Shown in pieces: positions 1 through 4,591 of a stretch of DNA of 6,999 nucleotides; within the stretch, counting starts at the first letter, position 1; every line of letters begins with the position of its first letter. The stretch covers positions 1 through 6,999 of the forward strand of contig JACCZH010000275.1 in assembly GCA_013696045.1 (NCBI GenBank). The letters run 5' to 3'. Origin of the DNA: Chloroflexia bacterium. GTDB lineage: Bacteria; Chloroflexota; Chloroflexia; Thermomicrobiales; CFX8. Below the pieces are notes generated by a model. It searched no databases. It was not told the origin of the DNA and saw only the letters and a list, made by a program, of their open reading frames with translations. A program made the position numbers and the translations under genes.

Positions 1-129
1 GATGTAGATTTCGCCGTCGAGGTTATGGAACCACATCTCCACCCGGCTGGGCCGGCCGCTCGTGCGGCCTGTAGTGGTAATGTCGATTATCCGATCCTTC
101 GCCAGTGCCTGGCGAACTTGCTCGTTCAT
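1..129 (-). CDS. Split-barrel deazaflavin/nitroreductase-type oxidoreductase, N-terminal part (runs off left edge)
   Basis: Only the first 43 codons are present; the frame is open to base 1. The peptide has a short helix (MNEQVRQALAKDR) and then IDITTTGRTSGRPSRVEMWF and LDGEIYI. The GRxSGRP turn followed by a V-x-M-W strand is typical of the F420/FMN-binding PNPOx-like split-barrel family, often named nitroreductase family deazaflavin-dependent oxidoreductase. Such proteins bind F420 or flavin and reduce small organic molecules in the cytoplasm. The ATG at 127-129 is supported by a GGAG ribosome-binding site at 138-141 with 8-base spacing. The protein resembles the one at 6073-6447: about 12 of 28 positions are identical, including GR, P, W, LDG and YI. 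Substrate and cofactor cannot be determined from this fragment. Confidence 0.75.
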   Translation of the reverse strand, partial: MNEQVRQALAKDRIIDITTTGRTSGRPSRVEMWFHNLDGEIYI

Positions 130-174
130 CGTTGTTACTCCAATGCTTCAACCATGTCACGCATACGATAGCCT

Positions 175-188
175 CGCCACATGTGGCG
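175..188. promoter_or_regulatory. Perfect 14-bp palindrome CGCCACATGTGGCG, possible operator
   Basis: CGCCACATGTGGCG is its own reverse complement. It lies in the gap between the end of the PIN gene (229) and the start of the oxidoreductase gene (129), 46 bases upstream of that ATG on the minus strand. One G-T and one C-G pair extend the arms to 173-190. No T-run follows on the minus strand, so it does not look like an intrinsic terminator. A binding site for a dimeric regulator of the oxidoreductase gene is the simplest reading, but no regulator is identified. Confidence 0.35.
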
Positions 189-228
189 GGACATCGGAAG
201 ATGTTCGTATTTGGTCAACAGGGGGCGG

Positions 229-684
229 TCAGTCGTCGTTGACGAAATCGTCCAATAGGAGCGTTTCAACTTCGACGAGCCGCCTTAGCATCTTGTCGTT
301 TGTGAGAAACGCTGTTGCCCCTTGTTGGACACACGCGGCAACTTGTAACGCGCCGGCTGGTTTGAGACCGTAGGCAGCTCTGAACTCGGCTGCTTGTCGT
401 GCGGTGAACTGATCGAGGTTGGGGATGATGAGATGCGGGAATGCGTTGAGCAGTACTCCATACCTGTCGGCGATCTCTGGCCTGCCCATCTGCAGCGGCC
501 TCACGACGATCTCCATCAGCGTGAGCATTGATGTTACGCCTAAGATACTACCGTTCGCCAGGCTGTCGAAAGCTTCCGCGGCAGCCGTGGAGTAACGTGG
601 CACCTCTTCGATATGGTAGATAAAGATGGAAGTATCGAACCCCACCATTTGGTGGTTTTTCAATGCGAAAGTTATGTCTCCCAT
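229..684 (-). CDS. PIN-domain (VapC-like) toxin with an altered active site
   Basis: This 151-residue protein is about the usual VapC size. PIN proteins are metal-dependent RNases that cut tRNA or mRNA, and VapC toxins are held in check by a co-encoded antitoxin. Visible motifs are the first acidic residue D17 in GFDTSIFIYHIE, E58 in TLMEIV and D130 in FLTND. The stretch that normally reads TPDALQVAA reads KPAGALQVAA here, so the third acidic residue is Gly111 (codon GGC, one transition from GAC). Loss of this metal ligand predicts weak or absent nuclease activity. The gene overlaps the antitoxin by 13 bases (672-684), which implies translational coupling. The start at 684 has only a weak GAGCGGG upstream; Met13 has no ribosome-binding site. 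The fold call is strong; activity is doubtful. Confidence 0.85.
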   Translation of the reverse strand: MGDITFALKNHQMVGFDTSIFIYHIEEVPRYSTAAAEAFDSLANGSILGVTSMLTLMEIVVRPLQMGRPEIADRYGVLLNAFPHLIIPNLDQFTARQAAEFRAAYGLKPAGALQVAACVQQGATAFLTNDKMLRRLVEVETLLLDDFVNDD

Positions 685-911
685 GCGTCCCGCTCGCGGC
701 GGACGTACTCCTGGGGATCGATTCCCTCCCAGATCTCGCTATGTAATCCCCGTAACGCCTCAACAGGGTCGATAGGCTCTGGCACCAGAAGGATGGAGCC
801 GTCTCGAATCTCGACTAACAGGTAATCGCCTTGTTTAATCCCTAACCGCTCACGTGCTTTACAAGGAACCGCGATCTGATTCTTACTGCTAACTTTGACG
901 CGTAACGTCAT
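672..911 (-). CDS. AbrB/MazE-type (VapB-like) antitoxin
   Basis: The 79-residue protein opens with a swapped-hairpin AbrB DNA-binding domain (about residues 3-45: VKVSSKNQIAVPCKARERLG, KQGD, then two strands ending LLVPEP). It closes with an acidic, aromatic tail (about 58-79: EIWEG, DPQEYVRRERDAWET) of the kind that occupies the toxin groove. It should neutralise the PIN protein encoded immediately downstream and repress their shared promoter. The ATG at 909-911 has a strong ribosome-binding site, GGAGG at 918-922, with 6-base spacing. Antitoxin-first order, the 13-base overlap and matching families make the VapBC assignment firm. I see no convincing -35/-10 pair upstream. An 8-bp palindrome, ATCATGAT (957-964), is the only symmetric element in the promoter region. 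Confidence 0.88.
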   Translation of the reverse strand: MTLRVKVSSKNQIAVPCKARERLGIKQGDYLLVEIRDGSILLVPEPIDPVEALRGLHSEIWEGIDPQEYVRRERDAWET

Positions 912-1043
912 GGCGAACCTCCACAGCCTTTAGAGATGTTAATGAATCCTTGGCATATCATGATTTTGCTAAGTAGTTGAGTGTCAGAGGCGAAAAGGAC
1001 GTGCAGAGTCACGTAGAATCGGACGAATTACGGTGAATACGAG

Positions 1044-1048
1044 AGGAG
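1044..1048 (+). promoter_or_regulatory. Ribosome-binding site AGGAG that fixes the RidA start at 1054
   Basis: AGGAG lies five bases before the GTG at 1054. A GTG in the same frame at 1033 would put this site inside the coding region and has only a weak GGACG upstream. The start at 1054 also gives an N-terminus (VNDERQRVSSGTEWE) typical of the family. A TAGAAT at 1014-1019 could be a -10 element, but no -35 matches it. Confidence 0.65.
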
Positions 1049-1053
1049 TCTAT

Positions 1054-1461
1054 GTGAACGACGAGCGGCAACGGGTATCGTCAGGCACCGAGTGGGAGCT
1101 GGCGGTGGGGTTTTCACGGGCGGTGCGGGTGGACCGCTTTGTGATGGTTTCGGGGACAACCGCGACTGACGAAAAGGGCCGGCCGGTTGGTATCGGCGAT
1201 GTTGCGGCCCAGACCGAGTACACCATTCAGAAGATAGAGCGGGCGTTGCAAGCGACCGGCGCGACGCTGGCCGATGTCGTGCGCACCCGTATTTACGTTA
1301 TCAACGCTGACGACTGGGAGGCGGTTGGACGGGTACATGGCAAGTATTTTGGCGAAATTCGGCCGGCGAACACGCTGGTTGAGATCAGTAAGATTGTAGG
1401 CGATGAGTACCTGGTGGAGATCGAAGTGGATGCGATTCTGCCACTGGAGCGTGGCGAGTGA
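1054..1461 (+). CDS. RidA/YjgF-family protein lacking the deaminase arginine
   Basis: This is a 135-residue protein of normal RidA length. Family motifs include SSGTEWE at the N-terminus, FVMVSGTTATD (about 29-39), helix segment QTEYTIQKIERALQATGATL (about 53-72), VVRTRIYV (75-82) and VEIEVDAI (121-128). RidA proteins form trimers and, in the canonical branch, hydrolyse reactive enamines/imines. The conserved Arg of the canonical PARS segment is Asn106 here (RPANTLVEI), so this belongs to the Rid-like branches thought not to have that imine deaminase chemistry. The stop overlaps the start of the LLM oxidoreductase gene (GTGA, 1458-1461), so the two are translationally coupled. In the Rut pyrimidine pathway a RidA-type protein also accompanies an LLM monooxygenase, but the LLM protein here is of a different branch, so the shared pathway is unknown. 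Confidence 0.88.
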   Translation: MNDERQRVSSGTEWELAVGFSRAVRVDRFVMVSGTTATDEKGRPVGIGDVAAQTEYTIQKIERALQATGATLADVVRTRIYVINADDWEAVGRVHGKYFGEIRPANTLVEISKIVGDEYLVEIEVDAILPLERGE

Positions 1462-2438
1462 AATTCAGCATGCGTCTGAACAATGATCTGCCGGTGAACG
1501 AATACGTTGCTATGGCTCAGGCAGCGGAATCCGCTGGGTTCGATCAATTCTGGGTGAGTCACGACCTCTTCTGGCGCAGCTCGCCGGTGATTCTGACGGC
1601 GGTGGCGCTGGCGACCGAGAAGATCGAGCTGGGCACCTGCATCCTTAATCCCTTCACGCTGCACCCTTCGGAGATTGCGATGATGGCCGCCAGTCTGGAC
1701 GAGGTCAGCAACGGGCGCTTTAACCTGGGCATCTCGGCCGGCGCTGAGGAATTCATGCGCTGGGTCGGGATCGACTACAGCAAGCCGCTCACCGTCACCC
1801 GCGACGCCATTGAGGCGATCAACGCGGTTATGGCTGGAGAGCAAGCCGAGACGTGGCAGACGGAAGCCTTTATGCGCTTTGGCGAGCACAAACATATTCC
1901 GGTGTACCTGGGGGCAACCAGCCCGAAGATGCTCGGCCTGGCCGGTGAGTTGGCCGACGGTGTGCTGCCTCTGCTCTTTCCACCCGAGCACTACGGGACG
2001 GTGCTCCCGTTAGTGCAAGCCGGCGCAGAGAAGGCCGGCAGGTCGCTGGACGATATCGATCTGGCCGCCTGTGTCTGGTGCTCGATCTCGGACGACCGTC
2101 AGGCGGCCGAGGACGTTCTGAAGGATAAGATCGCCTATTATATCCACGCTTTGAGCGGCTACCTGCGCGACCGGCTGGGGCTGGATGACACCGAGCTGGC
2201 GACCATTGAGCATGCCATGATGACCGAGCGCGACCCGGACAAGGCACGCTCGCTGGTGACGCCGGAGATGCTGCGGATCGGTATTGTCGGTACGCCTCAC
2301 GAGCTGATCGAGCGACTGGAAGGTCTGGTTGACATGGGCGTCCGGCATCTCAGCTTCGGCCCCCCGCTCGGCCCAGACCCGTTAGCCGCTGTCCAGGCCA
2401 TCGGCCGGGAAGTCATTCCACACTTTCGTGAGAGGTAA
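1458..2438 (+). CDS. LLM-class (Mer-like) flavin/F420-dependent oxidoreductase
   Basis: The 326-residue length is typical of bacterial luciferase-like TIM-barrel enzymes resembling F420-dependent methylenetetrahydromethanopterin reductase. The protein starts with the first barrel strand (MKFSMRL). It continues with EYVAMAQAAESAGFDQFWVS, LATEKIELGTCILNPFTLHP (about 51-70), SLDEVSNGRFNLGISAGAEE (79-98), the IPVYLGATSPKMLGLAGELA segment, and a final GTPHELIERLEGLVDMGV block seen across the class. Such enzymes use FMN or F420 to oxidise or reduce small organic substrates. The GTG start overlaps the RidA stop and has GGAG at 1446-1449, 8 bases upstream. The gene ends one base into the alternative start of the next gene, so the three form an operon. 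F420 use is inferred from the Mer-like pattern and neighbouring split-barrel genes; the substrate is unknown. Confidence 0.9.
   Translation: MKFSMRLNNDLPVNEYVAMAQAAESAGFDQFWVSHDLFWRSSPVILTAVALATEKIELGTCILNPFTLHPSEIAMMAASLDEVSNGRFNLGISAGAEEFMRWVGIDYSKPLTVTRDAIEAINAVMAGEQAETWQTEAFMRFGEHKHIPVYLGATSPKMLGLAGELADGVLPLLFPPEHYGTVLPLVQAGAEKAGRSLDDIDLAACVWCSISDDRQAAEDVLKDKIAYYIHALSGYLRDRLGLDDTELATIEHAMMTERDPDKARSLVTPEMLRIGIVGTPHELIERLEGLVDMGVRHLSFGPPLGPDPLAAVQAIGREVIPHFRER
2430..2435 (+). promoter_or_regulatory. Ribosome-binding site GAGAGG deciding the GNAT start
   Basis: GAGAGG ends 8 bases before the ATG at 2444 but only 2 bases before the ATG at 2438. The spacing favours 2444. It lies within the last codons of the LLM oxidoreductase gene. 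Confidence 0.5.
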
Positions 2439-2443
2439 TGGTT

Positions 2444-3049
2444 ATGTCCTTCTACCCAGGGGGCGCGCCCGTCCTTGATGAACTGCGCACGTCCGATCTC
2501 TTGCTGCGGATGCTTACCACGGAGCACGCCGAAATGGACTACGAAGCGGTGATGGAGAGTCAGGAGCAATTGCGGCGCTTCAGCGCTGGTTCCTGGCCGA
2601 CGCCTGACTTCACGCTTGAGCAGAATATTGAAGATCTAGAGGAGCACGAGCGCGAGCACCATGAGCGGATTGCCTTCACCTACACCGTGATGAACCCAGA
2701 CGCAACACGCTGTGAGGGCTGTGTCTATATCAATCCCTGGCAGCAAGCACTCGCCCACCGGTTCATAGACGCGACGATGGACGACGTGGCCATCGTCGAG
2801 CACGAAGCAGTCGTCACTTTCTGGATACGCGAAAGTAGTTTGGAACGCGAACTCGACCGCCAGCTGGTCCACGGCCTGCTCGATTGGTTCGATGCTGAGT
2901 GGTCGTTCTCAAGGATCACCTTCATGACCAACGACCGTCTGGAGCGACAGATGGAACTGCTTGAAGACGCCGCCCTGGAGCGCCGCTACTCGTTTGGCAG
3001 CGAGACGAGTGATTTGACCTGGACGTTTTACAGCCAGGCAAACACATAG
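2444..3049 (+). CDS. GNAT-like N-acetyltransferase
   Basis: The protein has 201 residues from the ATG at 2444 (203 from 2438). Numbering from 2444, the early part, LRTSDLLLRMLTTEHAEMDY followed by VMES and the phrase SWPTPDFTLEQNIEDLEEHE, is characteristic of a GNAT subfamily. It is followed by HERIAFTYTVMNP and CEGCVYINPW, matching the central strands that carry acetyl-CoA-binding backbone contacts. EAVVTFWIRES and the helix around LVHGLLDWFDAEW fit the later strand-helix unit. The usual Q/RxxGxG/A pyrophosphate loop is not clearly recognisable (WIRESSLERELDRQL lies where it would be expected), so activity is uncertain. It is the last gene of the RidA-LLM-GNAT operon. Acetylation of a pathway product or toxic amine is possible but unproven. 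It converges with the minus-strand gene ending at 3059, with no terminator in the 9-base gap. Confidence 0.75.
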   Translation: MSFYPGGAPVLDELRTSDLLLRMLTTEHAEMDYEAVMESQEQLRRFSAGSWPTPDFTLEQNIEDLEEHEREHHERIAFTYTVMNPDATRCEGCVYINPWQQALAHRFIDATMDDVAIVEHEAVVTFWIRESSLERELDRQLVHGLLDWFDAEWSFSRITFMTNDRLERQMELLEDAALERRYSFGSETSDLTWTFYSQANT

Positions 3050-3058
3050 GACCGGTTA

Positions 3059-3580
3059 TTACGCTCGGGTCTCGGTACGTGTCTGAAGCGCAGTCTCACG
3101 ATCGATCAACGGGTCAACGCCGAGATCGTTGATCGCCAGCAGCAGCACATCCTGAATGGTGATTTGTCCGGTTGGAATATGCGCCCGGTGAAGCCGCTCG
3201 TAGCCGACTCTGGCTCCGGGGCCGAGATGCAGATGTGGCTCGGTAAGGGGACTTCTCCGGTCAGGGCGCCAGTGGAAGGCGACGATCTCGCGCTGGTCCG
3301 CGTCATCAAGGGAGTCAAAATACGTTGTCGTTTCGGCTTCCCACGAGCGTTGCGGTCCGTCTACTCTAACGAGGCGATAGTAATGCACGAACTTGATGTG
3401 AACTCTGGTTTCGCCAGAGAGCCTGACACGATCTCCGGCACCCAATGTAATGACGTGAGGTTGCGCTGAAACGTGATATCCACCTTGGTTGCCGGGGACA
3501 ACTCTCGTTATCAGTGAGAATATCTGATGGAATGACTCTAGAAAATCATTAGCTGCCTGTGTCGGCGTCCGCCCTGACAC
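3059..3580 (-). CDS. Uncharacterised 173-residue His-rich protein, second gene of a two-gene unit
   Basis: I do not recognise a named family. There is no signal peptide or membrane segment. The N-terminal third is helical (AANDFLESFHQIFSLITRVV, about 9-28). The middle is strand-rich (VITLGAGDRVRL, VHIKFVHYYRLVRV). The most conserved-looking part is IVAFHWRPD (99-107) followed by PHLHLGPGA (115-123), HRAHIPTGQI (131-140) and TIQDVLLLAINDLGVDPL (141-158). The closely spaced histidines H103, H116, H118, H131 and H134 could form a metal or catalytic site. The start is a GTG seven bases after the stop of the small upstream protein, without its own clear ribosome-binding site, so translation probably depends on the upstream gene. 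A compact HxH segment followed by a C-terminal helix recalls some small toxin families, but this is only a layout resemblance. Toxin, nuclease or binding protein are all open. Confidence 0.7.
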   Translation of the reverse strand: MSGRTPTQAANDFLESFHQIFSLITRVVPGNQGGYHVSAQPHVITLGAGDRVRLSGETRVHIKFVHYYRLVRVDGPQRSWEAETTTYFDSLDDADQREIVAFHWRPDRRSPLTEPHLHLGPGARVGYERLHRAHIPTGQITIQDVLLLAINDLGVDPLIDRETALQTRTETRA

Positions 3581-3587
3581 GCTTGCG

Positions 3588-3824
3588 TTACTTGGCTAAA
3601 GGGATAAGGAGTGCCACATACATGACATTCGGCCCATCAGGGTCGTCGTCAAACTGGCCCGACTCCCAAGCATGGATGAACTCCTCGCCACTCATGTCAA
3701 AGTAGCGCCGTGCCTCTTTGTCGAGAATTCCCATACCTTCGACCTTGGTTATCATTCTTACCAAGCCATCGCGCTCCGTCTCGGCATAGATGTTTCCATC
3801 ATGAAGCTCTTCATTCTCAACCAT
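3588..3824 (-). CDS. Small acidic uncharacterised protein, first gene of the two-gene unit
   Basis: The protein is 78 residues long (79 if started at 3827) and no family is recognised. Two adjacent ATG codons occur. The strong ribosome-binding site at 3831-3838 sits 3 bases from the first and 6 from the second, so the second (3822-3824) is preferred. The N-terminal part (ENEELHDGNIYAETERDG) is acidic. The recognisable core is EARRYFDMSGEEFIHAWESG, then QFDDDPDGPNVMYVALLIPL, which ends in a hydrophobic strand. The SGEEFIHAW helix followed by a DDDPD turn looks like a structured motif rather than disorder. Its position ahead of a larger gene with only 7 bases between them is the usual antitoxin-first layout. 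An antitoxin-like or chaperone-like role for the downstream protein is inference. Confidence 0.7.
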   Translation of the reverse strand: MVENEELHDGNIYAETERDGLVRMITKVEGMGILDKEARRYFDMSGEEFIHAWESGQFDDDPDGPNVMYVALLIPLAK

Positions 3825-3830
3825 CATATG

Positions 3831-3838
3831 CCTCCTCT
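3831..3838 (-). promoter_or_regulatory. Strong ribosome-binding site AGAGGAGG
   Basis: On the minus strand AGAGGAGG precedes the tandem ATG ATG of the small acidic protein. It is the strongest ribosome-binding site in the window. Combined with the weak site of the following gene, it predicts excess synthesis of the small protein, as expected if it neutralises its partner. Confidence 0.65.
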
Positions 3839-3881
3839 TGATGCACGCTAGGGCACCGTGTGGAGTGTACCAAGCAGCAGA

Positions 3882-4091
3882 CTATGGCAGCTCCAGCCCA
3901 TACTGCTCCAGCAGTTCCTCGTCGTGAACGATCTCCGCCGTCGGAGCGTCGATGGCGATCCGGCCGGTGTCCATGATGATGGAGCGGGTGCAGAGGTCGC
4001 GCAGCAGGTCCATCGATAGCACCGTCGCGAGGCTAAACCTCTTGCTGATGCTGAGCTGGTGTGGCATGCGTTTCTCAAAGCCGGCCATGTT
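3882..4091 (-). pseudogene. Remnant of a CbiO-like (cobalt/ECF-type) ABC transporter ATPase
   Basis: The minus-strand reading ends with LLRDLCTRSIIMDTGRIAID, APTAEI and LLEQYGLELP, the typical C-terminus of CbiO-type ATPases (HDL..v.dLCdR..ildGGrI...GPT.EIl.d..LLe.hGLe). Just before it is MAGFEKRMPHQLS, then SKRFSLATVLSMD. This matches the segment around the ABC signature (..GFe.R.PHQLSGGQkrRvALAtVLsMdP). The signature is damaged (LSISK in place of LSGGQ). LSMD joins directly to LLRDLC, so Walker B, the D-loop and most of the switch-His region are deleted. Nothing of Walker A is present. The usual protein has about 250-280 residues; only about 70 remain. It must be non-functional as an ATPase. 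It probably once powered cobalt, nickel or a related ion uptake. Confidence 0.75.
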
Positions 4092-4118
4092 GCCGAATAT
4101 CTTGCCCCTCCACATGAC

Positions 4119-4364
4119 CGTGCCGCCGGCCTTCAGTTGACGGTTCGAATTGGCGCCGGCGAGCACCACCATCTTGAGTGCGAGCGTTGCGGCCGTATCA
4201 GCCAGATTGACGGCGCGACCTTGCAACCTCTTCGCAGCCCAGCTCTTCGACCCTATGGGATCGACGCCCGGCTGGGCCACTTCGCGATCTTCGGCGCGTG
4301 CGGGGATGCCTATAGTGTCTCCGGCTGCGTATATCAACTCACAGTTGAAGTTGCCTGTACTTGA
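4119..4364 (+). pseudogene. Remnant of a Fur-family metalloregulator (C-terminal half)
   Basis: The plus-strand frame reads GAGEHHHLECERCGRISQID (HHH at 4164-4172), then ATLQPLR, YGIDARLGHFAIFGACGDA. This is the dimerisation and metal-binding half of Fur/Zur-type repressors (..HHHlvCerCGrv.eid...l..l......gf.a..hfaifG.C..C). The histidines, the CxxC pair (CERC) and HFAIFG are all visible. The normal N-terminal winged-helix DNA-binding half is absent or unrecognisable, and the second Cys of the terminal CxxC is Ala (CGDA). The open frame runs on to a TGA at 4362-4364 with an unrelated tail. Weak similarity (FLKAGHVAEY) may extend left of the boundary I give. It has no recognisable ribosome-binding site or start of its own and should not bind DNA. 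Confidence 0.75.
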
Positions 4365-4436
4365 GGTCTGACCGTTTGTCGACCGTCGTTCATAACTGTT
4401 TGTGTGGGACTACGGACTATGTTCATTGATTAGGAC

Positions 4437-4464
4437 TTGACAAAAGCGTAGTTTGGGCTACGCT
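4437..4464 (+). promoter_or_regulatory. Sigma70-type promoter of the secreted-protein gene
   Basis: A perfect TTGACA (4437-4442) is followed after 16 bases by TACGCT (4459-4464), which has the TAnnnT form common in GC-rich bacteria. It points to the secreted-protein gene and predicts a transcript start near 4471, giving a leader of about 120 bases. Confidence 0.6.
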
Positions 4465-4476
4465 GAGATTACTCAG
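4463..4476. repeat. Inverted repeat CTGAG-ATTA-CTCAG overlapping the -10 region
   Basis: The 5-bp arms are perfect with a 4-base centre. The repeat touches the end of the -10 element and covers the predicted start site, a typical place for a repressor to bind. It could equally be a small hairpin at the 5' end of the RNA. Confidence 0.4.
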
Positions 4477-4591
4477 ATGCAATGACCCCTCCCGCGCATA
4501 TGTGGTCGCCCATGCGAGAGGCCGAGCAAGTGGCGAAACCGGCTGAGGGTATGTCCTGGCCGATGGTTCGTTTTATCTGGGAAGGGAAGTC
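4471..4591 (+). promoter_or_regulatory. Long structured 5' leader, candidate riboswitch or attenuator
   Basis: About 120 bases separate the predicted transcript start from the ATG at 4592. The first element is a stem: CCTC (4488-4491) with GAGG (4518-4521), an asymmetric CCG/A internal loop, then CGCAT (4495-4499) with ATGCG (4512-4516) around a 12-base loop. A second hairpin at 4534-4570 is followed by a T-run (separate entry). The ribosome-binding site is in GAAGGGAAG (4581-4589). I compared it from memory with TPP, cobalamin, c-di-GMP and c-di-AMP riboswitch cores and found no clear match. Confidence 0.4.
4534..4574 (+). terminator. Terminator-like hairpin inside the 5' leader
   Basis: On the + strand, CGAAACC (4534-4540) can pair with GGTTCG (4565-4570) with one bulged A. 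GGC (4541-4543) pairs with GCC (4559-4561) and AGG (4546-4548) with CCT (4555-4557), around loop GTATGT. TTTT follows directly at 4571-4574. This has the shape of a conditional terminator just ahead of the ribosome-binding site. The stem is interrupted (GAT and TG/G bulges), so strength is uncertain. Confidence 0.4.

Noticed and set aside
642..655. CCACC/GGTGG hairpin near the start of the PIN gene
   Set aside because: It lies within the coding region (NHQMVG). A 5-6 bp stem without further context is not enough to call a control element.
957..964. 8-bp palindrome ATCATGAT upstream of the VapB-like gene
   Set aside because: It is too short to call as an operator by itself; mentioned only as context.
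1033..1053. Upstream GTG start for the first RidA gene
   Set aside because: The AGGAG site at 1044-1048 would fall inside the coding region, and the extra seven residues do not resemble the family N-terminus.
1293..1991. Long open frame on the minus strand (232 residues)
   Set aside because: It lies antisense to the RidA and LLM genes, whose products are clearly recognisable. Its own translation is His/Arg/Gly-rich with no motif or start signal.
4149..4199. Minus-strand VVLAGAN resembling a damaged Walker A of the cbiO remnant
   Set aside because: The same bases encode the very clear Fur HHH/CERC segment on the plus strand, so the resemblance is probably chance.
4461..4490. CTGAGA...ACCCC resembling the start of a TPP riboswitch
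   Set aside because: The GAACCTGAT block and the pairing 3' arm of the TPP aptamer are missing, and CTGAGA is better explained as one arm of a local inverted repeat.
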